29,324 nt of DNA from UBA7703 sp034926785 (GTDB taxonomy: Bacteria > Bacillota > Clostridia > Christensenellales > CAG-138): NCBI GenBank assembly GCA_034926785.1, contig JAYFQU010000022.1, forward strand, positions 1-29,324, written 5' to 3'. Each line of letters opens with the position of its first letter. Within the stretch, counting starts at the first letter, position 1. The translations under genes were made by a program, and so were the position numbers. The notes beneath the pieces were generated by a model. That model saw only the letters and a program-made list of their open reading frames with translations. It did no database searches and was not told the origin of the DNA. Of the stretch, positions 14,973 through 22,446 are shown in pieces.

Positions 14973-15332
14973 TGAAAAACGCGCGATTTGTTACATTTGT
15001 GTTGCTTCTCGCCGGCTTGTTTTGTCGCTTTATGATTACACGCGGGAATCCATTTCCTGAATCGCAAACATCGGATCACAGGGTGCTTGCCGCAGCGCTT
15101 TTTTTATATATAAAATAGCCACTTATTGCATTCCCTTGCCGCAACGCTGAATGGCAATATCACATAATGCAAGTGCGCAGATCCTACGAATGCTGTTTTT
15201 GGCCCGTTTGCCACCGATCCGGACACAGGATTGCGTGTTATCAAACTATCGATTTTTATTTGTTCGTGTAATGCTTATGTAATATTTTCCGCGTATGCTA
15301 GTCCTATCAGAACATCGAAGGGACATTTACCA
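14973..15332. other. Gene-free stretch before the lipoprotein gene
   Basis: This is A/T-richer sequence without a supported gene. A short terminator-like hairpin (GTGCT 15083-15087 with AGCGC 15094-15098, then seven T) stands alone. A clear promoter for the following lipoprotein could not be assigned; TATGCT at 15294-15299 is a weak candidate -10. Confidence 0.4.
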
Positions 15333-16367
15333 ATGAAAAACAAGACGCTGCGGGCAATCTTTATCACGCTTGGGCTCATAATCGTCGCATTTGCCGCGTT
15401 GCTGGCAAGCTGCGCACCGGCAGACAACGCCGTTGTAACGTCCTCGCCCGCGTCTATTTCTACCGAATCGGTTCAAGCCCCTGTATATGAATCCATCACG
15501 GACGCAGCCATCCCGCTCGCAGCGCCGCAGGGAGACCAGCCAGCGCTCGTCGTCCGCACGGTTGCGATTAGGGACGAGGCAAGCCCGGTCAACCCAACGG
15601 TGACCCCCGCTTTGCCGGCGGCAACACCCGCGCCTACCGCAACACCCGAAGAAGCGGCGCCAACGCCTGCGGAAGCGGCGCCAACGCCCGCTACGCCTAC
15701 CGTAACGCCCGCGGAAGCGACGCCGACGCCCGCTGCGCCTACCGTAACGCCCGCGGAAGCGACGCCGACGCCCGGCACGGCAACGCCGGCACCCGTGGTC
15801 AAGACCACCGCTGCGAGCCGCCTGCTGGAGCGTGCCAACGCGCTGATCACCCAATTTAACGCCTGCACGACCGCTGACCAGAAGCGTGAACTTCTCGGTG
15901 TCACCAACAGCAACTTCAGCAACGATACCTTCCGCAAAAAGCTGGTCACCGACATGGGCGGCACCTGGGAGAATCTGGAGCAGGAGGTCGTCGACGCCAC
16001 CGAATATCAGCAGGATAAGACGCTGTATGTGCAGGTCTATATCGCGGGAAAATCGACCAACTATGAAGCCGTTATCTACAGCACGCAGAACCCAGCTCTC
16101 GGCGGCAACCAGTGGTCTGCCAACCTCGTCTATGACGATGAGACCGAACTTTGGATGGAATATACCCAAAAGCATCCCTACAACGACAGCCGCGTCGGCT
16201 ACAGCCTCGTCGGGCTCTATAACAAAGACGGCAGTTACGATGCGCTGAAGGACACCATGGAAACCAGCGATGTCTGGCAGCCTGTCGTTACAGACGAACC
16301 CGCAGCCTCCGCCGCAGTCGAAGCCCCTGCAGCGGACTTTGCGCCGGAAGCGGATCTTCCCGCTTAA
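15333..16367 (+). CDS. Uncharacterised lipoprotein with a Pro/Thr/Ala-rich tether
   Basis: The 344-aa protein has a clear lipoprotein signal: basic MKNK, a hydrophobic stretch, then LLASC with Cys27 as anchor. Residues about 85-155 form a low-complexity tether of TPAEATPTP-type repeats, probably crossing the cell wall. A folded domain follows (about 160-320) with WENLEQEV, LYVQVYIAGKSTNYEAVIYS, WSANLVYDDETELWMEY and YSLVGLYNKDGSYDAL, then a low-complexity acidic/Ala tail. I do not recognise the domain. The start at 15333 is chosen because AAGGGA (15318-15323) lies 9 nt upstream and the signal peptide begins there; an upstream in-frame start would bury it. It is monocistronic, with a terminator downstream. 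Confidence 0.85.
   Translation: MKNKTLRAIFITLGLIIVAFAALLASCAPADNAVVTSSPASISTESVQAPVYESITDAAIPLAAPQGDQPALVVRTVAIRDEASPVNPTVTPALPAATPAPTATPEEAAPTPAEAAPTPATPTVTPAEATPTPAAPTVTPAEATPTPGTATPAPVVKTTAASRLLERANALITQFNACTTADQKRELLGVTNSNFSNDTFRKKLVTDMGGTWENLEQEVVDATEYQQDKTLYVQVYIAGKSTNYEAVIYSTQNPALGGNQWSANLVYDDETELWMEYTQKHPYNDSRVGYSLVGLYNKDGSYDALKDTMETSDVWQPVVTDEPAASAAVEAPAADFAPEADLPA
15695..15778 (+). repeat. Tandem 42-bp repeat in the lipoprotein tether
   Basis: Units 15695-15736 and 15737-15778 are nearly identical and encode PTVTPAEATPTP-type 14-residue blocks. Shorter related units precede them (15650-15690). Copy number may vary between strains. Confidence 0.85.
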
Positions 16368-16415
16368 CGCAAACCCTGCGCCGGCCCCCGCATTCTCCTT
16401 CGTTTCCTCCTTTTC

Positions 16416-16456
16416 AAAGATGGCTCCGCATGTGCAGGCGGGGCCATCTTTTGTTT
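16416..16456 (+). terminator. Terminator of the lipoprotein gene
   Basis: AAAGATGGCTCCGC (16416-16429) pairs with GCGGGGCCATCTTT (16438-16451; one G-T pair), followed by TGTTT. The stem is A/T-flanked and may act in both directions. Confidence 0.88.
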
Positions 16457-16477
16457 GCTTTCGCACGAAGGCGGGTA

Positions 16478-16486
16478 TGCTATAAT
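16478..16486 (+). promoter_or_regulatory. Extended -10 promoter for the NYN gene
   Basis: TGC directly followed by TATAAT (16481-16486). No good -35 box is seen at the usual distance, as expected for an extended -10 promoter. Confidence 0.6.
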
Positions 16487-16545
16487 GAGTTTAAACAATC
16501 GAGCGATTGAAACAGAAATCGTAACGTTTGAAACGGAGAAATCAT

Positions 16546-17304
16546 ATGGATAAATCGGAATCCTTAGAGAATATTGCCGTGTTGATTGACGCGGACAACG
16601 CGCAACTGAGCAAGCTCTCCCTTATACTGGAAGAACTCTCGGCCTACGGACGCATTGTGGTCAAACGCGCTTATGGCAACTGGAACGACCGGGCGCTGAA
16701 AAACTGGGAACCGCAGCTGAAAAACCTTGCCATCAAACCGGAGCAGCAGTTTGCCTACACCACAGGCAAGAACGCAACCGATCTCTCCCTCGCCATCGGC
16801 GCAATGGATCTTCTGCACACGCAGATGTATGACGCATTTGCGCTGGTTTCAAGCGACAGCGACTATACGCCGCTCGCGATTCGCCTGCGCGAGGCGGGCA
16901 TCTATGTCTTTGGCGTTGGCGAACAGAAGACGCCGCTCTCGTTTCGCAACGCCTGCGACAACTTTATTCTCACGCAAAATCTCGGCGACGCTGAAAAGGC
17001 GAAGCCCGCACCCGCGGAGGAAGCAAAGCCCGCAAAGAAACCGGAGAAAGAGGAACCGAAGGTCGGCATCGAGGCCATTCACAGCCACCTGAAAATCGCC
17101 TGCGATCGATACCAGGACGCGGACGGCTGGGTGAATATCTCCTCGGCGGGCGGTTATCTCAAGCGCGTTATGCCGGATTTTGACAGCAAGACCTATGGGT
17201 TTACGAAGCTCACCGATCTTATCAAAGCATTTCCCAAAATGTATGAAACCAAGACCTATCCCGGCAAGGGTACGGTGACCATATTCGCCTACCGCTGCCA
17301 GTAA
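16546..17304 (+). CDS. NYN-domain (PIN-like) putative ribonuclease with C-terminal OST-HTH/LOTUS domain
   Basis: The 252-aa protein has an N-terminal NYN domain (about residues 8-145). Its likely metal-binding acids are Asp15/Asp17 in LIDADN, Asp79 in KNATDLSLAIGAMDLL, and Asp104/Asp106 in LVSSDSDYTPL. A Lys/Pro/Glu-rich linker (about 150-175) leads to an OST-HTH/LOTUS domain (about 178-245; AIHSHLKIACDRYQDADGWVNIS...). NYN domains are PIN-like RNases and OST-HTH domains bind RNA, so this is probably an RNA-cleaving or RNA-handling protein. The start at 16546 is set by GGAG (16535-16538). An alpha/beta hydrolase follows 11 bp after the stop. Confidence 0.92.
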   Translation: MDKSESLENIAVLIDADNAQLSKLSLILEELSAYGRIVVKRAYGNWNDRALKNWEPQLKNLAIKPEQQFAYTTGKNATDLSLAIGAMDLLHTQMYDAFALVSSDSDYTPLAIRLREAGIYVFGVGEQKTPLSFRNACDNFILTQNLGDAEKAKPAPAEEAKPAKKPEKEEPKVGIEAIHSHLKIACDRYQDADGWVNISSAGGYLKRVMPDFDSKTYGFTKLTDLIKAFPKMYETKTYPGKGTVTIFAYRCQ

Positions 17305-17315
17305 AGGACTGTTAT

Positions 17316-18035
17316 ATGGAGGAGATCCGCAAGACACACAAGCGCACCGGCAGAACGGCTCTCATCGTTTTCGCGGCGATATTGCTCGCGCTCGCTGTTG
17401 TGTTCACCCTCTATGTGCAGGATTACCGCCACGCGGATCAAACCGCTCTGGCGCTGCTGGATACACCCGCCGTTCGGCAGGAGGGCAACCTCACGATTCT
17501 CGCGCCGGACGCGGAACCCAGCACCGGCACGGGGCTGATCTTCTACCCCGGCGGAAAAGTTGAGGCGACGGCATACCTGCCCCTGCTGGAAAAACTCCGC
17601 GCGGGTGGCGTCACCTGCGTGCTGGTCACCATGCCGTTTCGTCTCGCGGTATTCCGCATCAACGCGGCGGACGAGGTCTACAACCGCTTCCCCGCTCTCT
17701 CGCGCTGGTATCTCGGCGGGCATTCGCTCGGCGGCGCGATGGCGAGCAGCTATGTTAAAGGAAACGAAGATAAGCTTAACGGTCTGATCCTGCTCGGCGC
17801 CTATCCGGTCAACGACAGCCCGATCCCGACCCTCTGCATCTACGGCAGCGAGGATGTTATGCTGGATCGAACAAAACTCGCCGGTGTTACCAACCAGCTT
17901 GAGATTGCGGGCGGCAACCATGCCCAGTTTGGCGACTATGGCATTCAGGAGGGGGACGGCGCGGCCTCCATCTCCCGCGATGACCAGCAAAAGCAGGCGG
18001 CGGAGGCAATCCTCGCCTTTCTCACGCGCAGCTGA
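17316..18035 (+). CDS. Membrane-anchored alpha/beta hydrolase
   Basis: The 239-aa protein has an N-terminal membrane anchor (about residues 13-33) and an extracytoplasmic alpha/beta hydrolase domain. The nucleophile elbow GHSLGG contains Ser137. A likely acid is Asp180 (or Glu179) in YGSED, and the histidine is probably His202 in GGNHAQFGDYG. FYPGG (76-80) provides the oxyanion region. This resembles the Abhydrolase_5 group of Bacillota; the substrate is unknown. Its ribosome site AAAGGA overlaps the stop region of the NYN gene, so the two are very likely one transcript. Confidence 0.9.
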   Translation: MEEIRKTHKRTGRTALIVFAAILLALAVVFTLYVQDYRHADQTALALLDTPAVRQEGNLTILAPDAEPSTGTGLIFYPGGKVEATAYLPLLEKLRAGGVTCVLVTMPFRLAVFRINAADEVYNRFPALSRWYLGGHSLGGAMASSYVKGNEDKLNGLILLGAYPVNDSPIPTLCIYGSEDVMLDRTKLAGVTNQLEIAGGNHAQFGDYGIQEGDGAASISRDDQQKQAAEAILAFLTRS

Positions 18036-18040
18036 ACCGA

Positions 18041-18061
18041 CAGGGTGATCTTGTCACCCTG
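18041..18061 (+). terminator. Hairpin after the hydrolase gene, weak terminator candidate
   Basis: CAGGGTGA (18041-18048) pairs perfectly with TCACCCTG (18054-18061). No proper T-run follows, so it may be an mRNA-end stabiliser rather than a terminator. Confidence 0.45.
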
Positions 18062-18127
18062 CGCTCTTGAACTACCGCCGTTCGACCGATAGGATGGAGA
18101 AAACCCTTCCATGGGAGGTTTGCGTGT

Positions 18128-19162
18128 ATGGAAGCTAAAAAATCCCTGCGTTTGAACACCGCGCTCCGGTTCGTCTTTCTCTTTTCGTTCGTCATGGTCG
18201 GGGCAACCTATCTGGTCTCTCCGTTATTGGAGCCGTTTCGCCGTACGCTCCTGCCGGATGCGGGCGCTGCTTGGTATTACTGGAAACTGCCGCACCCGGA
18301 ACTCTGGGCGAGCGTCAGCATGTGGGTTCTCTATCTTGGGCACCAGGTCACCGTCTGGGTGCTGATTGCAAAGCTCAAGAACGACAGCCGCCCCGCCGCG
18401 GGACAGATCGGCAAATACAATCTCTATCTCTTAATCACCAACGCCGTCTTCATCGTTCTGCATCTCATACAGACCATGTTCTTTTACGACGCGTTGGCGC
18501 AATTCGTACCCGTCATGAGCTCGCAGGGCTCGGTCATCGTCATGCTGGTCATGATGCTGATGCTGCTCAACGCGCGACGCGGGCTGTTCTTTGGCAAAAA
18601 AGTCAGCCTGCCCCCGCTTGGCGTGAGCATGACGCAAACGGTGCATGGTTTCTACATCGCGTGGGCGGTGGTCTATACCTTCTGGTTCCATCCGATGGAG
18701 GGGACGCTGGGGCATCTGCTCGGCTTCCTCTACCTCTTCCTGCTGATGGGGCAGATGTCCCTCGCGCGGACCAGTTGGCACACGAGAATTGGATGGCTGA
18801 CAGTTCTCGAGGTGTTCGTTGCGCTCCACGGCGCGGTGGTCGCCATCCTTGCGGGCAACGGCATGTGGCCAATGTTCTTCTTCGGCTTTATGATGGTGTT
18901 CATCGTCACGCAGATATACGGCGTTCTCAAAAACCGTATCGCCATCGCCGGCATTACGGCGAGCTATCTTGCGCTGGTACTCGTAACCTATAGCGGAACG
19001 TTCGGCAACCTTTTCACCGGCACTCCGGTCGGCTGGGCGGATATCCACCAGATCACATGGATTCCGATTATCCTCTATGCGCTGGTGTTCGCGCTGGCCT
19101 ATCTGCTGGCGGGGGTTGGCGCGCTGCTCCGGCACAAAAAGAGCGGAGCCAAACCCGTATAA
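18128..19162 (+). CDS. Unrecognised polytopic membrane protein (about 9-10 helices)
   Basis: The 344-aa, strongly hydrophobic protein has segments at roughly residues 12-32, 57-80, 97-117, 128-147, 168-188, 193-212, 222-241, 245-265, 272-293 and 306-330. Conserved-looking polar spots inside or next to helices (LGHQVTVW near 70, VLHLIQTMFF near 112, TQTVHGFYIAW near 170) could bind a ligand or haem, but I do not recognise the family. The ATG is preceded by GGGAGG (18113-18118), 9 nt away. It is flanked by a hairpin upstream and a clear terminator downstream, so it is probably monocistronic or a read-through partner of the hydrolase. Confidence 0.8.
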   Translation: MEAKKSLRLNTALRFVFLFSFVMVGATYLVSPLLEPFRRTLLPDAGAAWYYWKLPHPELWASVSMWVLYLGHQVTVWVLIAKLKNDSRPAAGQIGKYNLYLLITNAVFIVLHLIQTMFFYDALAQFVPVMSSQGSVIVMLVMMLMLLNARRGLFFGKKVSLPPLGVSMTQTVHGFYIAWAVVYTFWFHPMEGTLGHLLGFLYLFLLMGQMSLARTSWHTRIGWLTVLEVFVALHGAVVAILAGNGMWPMFFFGFMMVFIVTQIYGVLKNRIAIAGITASYLALVLVTYSGTFGNLFTGTPVGWADIHQITWIPIILYALVFALAYLLAGVGALLRHKKSGAKPV

Positions 19163-19184
19163 TCGATTTTTGCACAATCCATCG

Positions 19185-19216
19185 CGCCGTTGCACCTGCA
19201 ACGGCGTTTTGTTTTG
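19185..19216 (+). terminator. Terminator of the membrane protein gene
   Basis: CGCCGTTGC (19185-19193) pairs with GCAACGGCG (19198-19206) around ACCT, followed by TTTTGTTTTG. Confidence 0.9.
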
Positions 19217-19246
19217 CCTGGCTGCTCCCGTTTCATATGATTTTGG

Positions 19247-19274
19247 TTGACAACCGATCGGGAACGATTATAAT
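19247..19274 (+). promoter_or_regulatory. Consensus sigma-A promoter of the MarR unit
   Basis: Perfect TTGACA (19247-19252) and TATAAT (19269-19274) boxes with a 16-bp spacer; this is the closest match to consensus in the window. The start is expected near 19281. Confidence 0.85.
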
Positions 19275-19287
19275 TGAATTCGCAACA

Positions 19288-19301
19288 GTTGAATTTTCAA
19301 C
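19288..19301. promoter_or_regulatory. MarR operator candidate
   Basis: GTTGAATTTTCAAC is a perfect 14-bp palindrome lying just downstream of the predicted start site. A related half-site, TTGAATT (19274-19280), overlaps the -10 box. This is the usual arrangement for MarR autorepression. Confidence 0.65.
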
Positions 19302-19316
19302 AGAAAGGATCGACCA

Positions 19317-19754
19317 GTGAAGTTTGCGCAGTTGAACATGCTCATGCGCCTTGGGCGGGATTTTGGGCATGAGCAGATTCGCGATGCCGGATTTACGGAC
19401 ACCGAGCACGCCATCTGCACGTTTCTCTGCTTTCACGAACTAGTCTCGCAGGATCGCATCGCCAATGCGTTGATGCTCGACAAAACCACCGTCGCAAAGG
19501 CGCTCAGCAGCATGGAACGCAAGGGTCTGATCCGGCGCGAACAGAACGCGCAAAACCGCCGTGAAAACAGCATACAGATCACTGCCGCGGGTCGGGCGAG
19601 CGTCAGCACCAGCATCGATATCTACGACGCCTGGCTCAAGGACGTCTGCTCCTGCCTCTCCGAGGAGGAGTCGCAACGGTTGGACGCGTATCTTGACCGC
19701 ATGCTGAATCTGGCGCTTGAGCGGCACAATCAGAAAAACAGAATTGCAAAATAA
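19317..19754 (+). CDS. MarR-family transcriptional regulator
   Basis: The 145-aa winged-helix regulator has the MarR core: ELVSQDRIANALMLDKTTVAKALSSMERKGLIRRE (about residues 42-75) is the recognition HTH, followed by the wing QNRRENSIQITAAGR and dimer-forming helices at both ends. The start is GTG at 19317, supported by AAAGGA (19304-19309) 7 nt upstream. A consensus promoter and palindromic operator precede it. It most likely represses itself and the two genes behind it until a small ligand, perhaps a phenolic or oxidant, releases it; the ligand is unknown. Confidence 0.92.
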   Translation: MKFAQLNMLMRLGRDFGHEQIRDAGFTDTEHAICTFLCFHELVSQDRIANALMLDKTTVAKALSSMERKGLIRREQNAQNRRENSIQITAAGRASVSTSIDIYDAWLKDVCSCLSEEESQRLDAYLDRMLNLALERHNQKNRIAK

Positions 19755-19780
19755 AGAATCAGAAAGGCAACAACAGCCAC

Positions 19781-20044
19781 ATGCAAGAGGAAAACCGCAA
19801 GAAAGAATCCGGCAAACCAAACGTATTCAAAGCCATTTTCGGCGGACTCAAGGCCTATCTCACCGACTGGCGAAATCTGCTGGGGCACGCGCTGCTTGGC
19901 GTTGCGTTCGTGGTCATCGCGATCTGGGCGCCGATCAACCTCTGGCTCAAACTCGCCATCATCGCATGCCTGATCACGCTGAATGTATTGCGTATGAAAG
20001 CCAAATCCAGAAAACAATCAGATAAGGAGGCCGATCCGGTATGA
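19781..20044 (+). CDS. Small two-helix membrane protein
   Basis: This 87-aa protein has a charged N-terminus (MQEENRKKESGKPN), two hydrophobic segments (about residues 35-50 and 53-70) with a short turn containing Trp-Ala-Pro, and a basic C-terminal tail. I do not recognise a family. It sits 26 bp after the MarR stop, and its own stop overlaps the next start by ATGA (20041-20044), so it is co-translated with the flavin-reductase-like protein. The ribosome site (AAAGG, 19763-19767) is rather far from the ATG. A membrane-anchor or partner role is possible. Confidence 0.75.
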   Translation: MQEENRKKESGKPNVFKAIFGGLKAYLTDWRNLLGHALLGVAFVVIAIWAPINLWLKLAIIACLITLNVLRMKAKSRKQSDKEADPV

Positions 20045-20964
20045 GCTCATTCGAAGATCTGCGCATCGTCGATAACTTCTATCAAACCTCCGCGTTTTTT
20101 CCGATGCCAACCATCTTGGTCTCCAGTCTGAGCGCGGAGGGTGAAACCTCGCTTGGTTCCTATTCGCTGTGCTTTCCCTACTATATCGCGGGGAAGGACT
20201 ATTATGCGATGGTGCTGGAGAGCCGCAACAGCAGCAACACCGCGCAGAATATCCTCCGCAGCGGAACCTGCGCGCTCAACTTCATCGAGGACAGCCGCGC
20301 GAACTTCAAGGAGGCCGTCCGCCTCGGATTCCCCGGCGAAACCTGTGCGGAGAAGATGGCTTCCTGCCGCTTTGCGTTGGAGGAAGGCCTCGCCGGTGGG
20401 GAGCAGAAGCGCCCGCTCGTCGTCAAGGAGGCCTATCAGGTCTTTGAATGCACCTGGCAGAGCGATTTGGAAAACGCCTTTGAGGACAGCGCGAAGGTTG
20501 GCCAGCTGGAGGGCGTGGAGCCGCCCTATCACGATTTTAACGGCATCACGAGCAGGTTTGGCGCGCACTTTATCCTCAAGATCGACAAAATCCTCATGAA
20601 GGAGCGCTACAGGAACGCGATCCTCAACGGCGTAAGCGCGCGGCAGTTTCCGCGTGTACCCGTGGACTATGGCTACCGGGACAATACACATTTCTGGTAT
20701 ACGCGATTTACAAGGCCGATTTCCGAGCGTATCGCCGCCGGAAAGGCCGCCGACCTTTCCACCGTAGTCTACGCCGCGAGCCGAATGGATCCTGATGTGC
20801 AGTTTACCAACGAAGCCTGCGCAACGCTGGTCAAGGTGCCGCGTGTGTTCCTTAAGGCCGCGCTGCAGGGCTGTGTGGACTGGGCAAAAGCAAACGGGGT
20901 AACTTTAGTAGAAGAGAAGCATATGGCGATTATTCGCGATAAGCGGAGCGCGGAAAAAAAGTAA
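20041..20964 (+). CDS. Flavin-reductase-like (FMN split-barrel) protein with PCP_red-like C-terminus
   Basis: The 307-aa protein has an N-terminal flavin reductase/DIM6-type domain (about residues 5-200): PMPTILVSSLSAEGETSLGSYS at the start, then YYAMVLESRNSSNTAQNI and SGTCALNFIEDS, which correspond to FMN-binding strands and loops of this fold. The last 60 residues (DPDVQFTNEACATLVKVPR... WAKANGVTLVEEKHM) resemble the PCP_red helical domain known from protochlorophyllide reductase subunits and some stand-alone redox proteins; this second assignment is tentative. It is the last gene of the MarR unit, so it probably performs an inducible flavin-dependent reduction. The substrate is unknown. 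Confidence 0.82.
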   Translation: MSSFEDLRIVDNFYQTSAFFPMPTILVSSLSAEGETSLGSYSLCFPYYIAGKDYYAMVLESRNSSNTAQNILRSGTCALNFIEDSRANFKEAVRLGFPGETCAEKMASCRFALEEGLAGGEQKRPLVVKEAYQVFECTWQSDLENAFEDSAKVGQLEGVEPPYHDFNGITSRFGAHFILKIDKILMKERYRNAILNGVSARQFPRVPVDYGYRDNTHFWYTRFTRPISERIAAGKAADLSTVVYAASRMDPDVQFTNEACATLVKVPRVFLKAALQGCVDWAKANGVTLVEEKHMAIIRDKRSAEKK

Positions 20965-20977
20965 GAGAATCAAACCG

Positions 20978-21102
20978 AAACCGCCCTCCGGCGGGTTTAT
21001 CCCTCGACAAAGTCCTGCGGGCTTTGCCGAGGGATTTTGCTTTGGGTTAAAAAGGCGCGATTCGCGTCATTTGAGGCCGTCAAAAAACGTGTTTTTTGAC
21101 GG
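20978..21102 (+). repeat. Multi-hairpin intergenic element, copy 1
   Basis: Four successive hairpins follow the flavoprotein gene. H1 is CCGCC/GGCGG (20981-20994, with flanking AAA/TTT). H2 (21001-21033) has outer arms CCCTCG/CGAGGG, then an A-C mismatch, then CAAAGTCC pairing with GGGCTTTG around TGC. H3 is CGCG/CGCG around ATT (21054-21068). H4 is a perfect 11-bp stem CCGTCAAAAAA/TTTTTTGACGG (21077-21102). The same order of elements recurs at 29169-29297. H1 or H2 may also end transcription of the MarR unit. Bases 21103-21289 hold no gene but may continue the structure (GCTCTTT/AAAGAGC). Confidence 0.75.
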
Positions 21103-21289
21103 GGCAACCGCTCTTTACCTCTCGTCCACCGGACTCCGAACGGCAAAGAGCTGCGAAGAAACCGCCCGGTCGCGGGCGATCCGTCGCGGCGGCAAAGCCA
21201 CCGCAGCCGGAACCGACGGGTTAAGGGGCGAATTCTGTTTCACTCTATCAGCGTCCACAGCGCCAGATTGGCACAACTTTTCCCTTCAC

Positions 21290-21319
21290 TTGCCGTTCGC
21301 TGTCAAAAAGTGTTATCCT
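21290..21319 (+). promoter_or_regulatory. Possible promoter of the FakA-domain-like gene
   Basis: TTGCCG (21290-21295) and TATCCT (21314-21319), 18 bp apart, with TGT directly before the -10 box. The match to consensus is moderate. Confidence 0.4.
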
Positions 21320-21356
21320 TATCACAAATCAGGCAGAAACGATAAGGAGTATCACC

Positions 21357-21608
21357 ATGCTCGAATTTAAATTTGACACACAGCTTCTCCTCTCCGGCGA
21401 GCAGCTCAGCGAGGACGAAATCTTTGGTTACATCACCGCGAACTTTGAGGGAGACAGCCTGCTCGCAGTCGGCGACGAATCGCTGATCAAGATCCACTTC
21501 CATACCAACCGCCCATGGGAGATTCTCGCCTACTGCGCCTCGCTCGGCGAAATCTTCGATATCGTGGTTGAAAACATGGAACGGCAGGCCGCCGGGCTCC
21601 AGGGCTAA
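21357..21608 (+). CDS. Small stand-alone protein resembling a domain of fatty-acid kinase FakA (YloV/DAK-like)
   Basis: The 83-aa protein contains GDSLLAVGDESLIKIHFHTNRPWEILAYCASLGEIFDIVVENMERQ. This resembles the segment of FakA/YloV proteins with D-S-L-V-V-V-G-D, K-V-H-V-H-T-N and I-E-N-M-R-E-Q motifs that follows the DhaL-type kinase domain. No DhaL nucleotide-binding domain and no DegV-type FakB gene are adjacent. It could be a stand-alone partner that regulates a kinase encoded elsewhere; that is inference. The ATG has AAGGAG (21344-21349) 7 nt upstream, and a terminator follows, so it is a real monocistronic gene. Confidence 0.8.
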   Translation: MLEFKFDTQLLLSGEQLSEDEIFGYITANFEGDSLLAVGDESLIKIHFHTNRPWEILAYCASLGEIFDIVVENMERQAAGLQG

Positions 21609-21625
21609 ACGGCGAACAACGACGG

Positions 21626-21652
21626 CTCCGGCGCTTTGCTGCCGGAGTTTTT
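21626..21652 (+). terminator. Terminator after the FakA-domain-like gene
   Basis: CTCCGGC (21626-21632) pairs with GCCGGAG (21641-21647), followed by five T. Confidence 0.85.
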
Positions 21653-21678
21653 CTTCGGTTCATCTTTTTCGGTATACT
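21650..21678 (+). promoter_or_regulatory. Possible promoter of the two-component operon
   Basis: TATACT (21673-21678) is a good -10 box. The -35 position (TTTCTT, 21650-21655) is poor and overlaps the T-run of the preceding terminator. Confidence 0.4.
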
Positions 21679-21771
21679 CAAAGGAGAGCGCGCCGGCAGG
21701 CCAAAGGGATCCGCCCGCGGCAAACAATCGGCCAGCGCGCACCGCCAGGCAAAAGGAGCGAGTTAAGGAAC

Positions 21772-22446
21772 ATGTTTCACATACTCGTCGTTGAGGACGA
21801 CACAAACGCGCGAAAGCTCATGAAGGCCGTACTGGAGCGCGCGGAATACTCCGTAACGACAGCGGTCAACGGAGAGGACGCGCTCAAGGTGCTGGACGGG
21901 CAGCACGTGGATCTGATCGTGCTGGACATCATGATGCCCGGCATGGATGGCTATACCTTCACCAGCGAATTGCGCGCAGCGGGCAGTTCCCTGCCCATCC
22001 TTATGGTCACGGCAAAACAACTGCCCGCGGATAAGAAACGGGGTTTTCTTGTCGGCACGGATGACTACATGACCAAGCCCGTGGACACCGAGGAGATGCT
22101 CCTGCGCATCAAGGCGCTGCTGCGCCGCTCCCACATCGTCAGCGAGCGAAAACTCACCATCGGCGGCGTTGAGCTGGACTACGACGCGCTGACCGTCACG
22201 CGGGGCGAGGACAAGCAGACGCTGCCGCAGAAGGAGTTCTATCTCCTCTATAAGCTGCTCTCCTACCCGGATAAAATCTTCACGCGCATCCAGCTCATGG
22301 ACGAAATTTGGGGCATGGAATCCGAAAGCGGGGATACGACGATCAATGTCCACATCAACCGCCTGCGCAGGCGGTTTGAGTGCTATCAGGAGTTTGAGAT
22401 CGTTTCCATTCGCGGGCTGGGATATAAGGCGGTGAAGCGGGTATGA
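21772..22446 (+). CDS. OmpR/PhoB-family response regulator
   Basis: The 224-aa protein has a receiver domain with acidic pocket Glu8-Asp10 (VVEDD), phospho-acceptor Asp52 (VLDIMMPGMDGY), Thr80 and Lys102 (TKPVD). It is followed by a winged-helix DNA-binding domain (about residues 125-224) with LPQKEFYLLYKLLSYP, DTTINVHINRLRRRFE and the final IRGLGYKAVK. The start at 21772 gives the normal family length; an open frame extends upstream but has no receiver sequence. Ribosome-like AAAAGGAG (21751-21758) is far, and AAGGAA (21765-21770) very close. The stop overlaps the kinase start by ATGA (22443-22446). It probably controls the exporter genes downstream. Confidence 0.95.
   Translation: MFHILVVEDDTNARKLMKAVLERAEYSVTTAVNGEDALKVLDGQHVDLIVLDIMMPGMDGYTFTSELRAAGSSLPILMVTAKQLPADKKRGFLVGTDDYMTKPVDTEEMLLRIKALLRRSHIVSERKLTIGGVELDYDALTVTRGEDKQTLPQKEFYLLYKLLSYPDKIFTRIQLMDEIWGMESESGDTTINVHINRLRRRFECYQEFEIVSIRGLGYKAVKRV

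Noticed and set aside
15650..15778. CRISPR-like short repeats
   Set aside because: They are in-frame coding repeats for a Pro/Thr-rich tether, without unique spacers.
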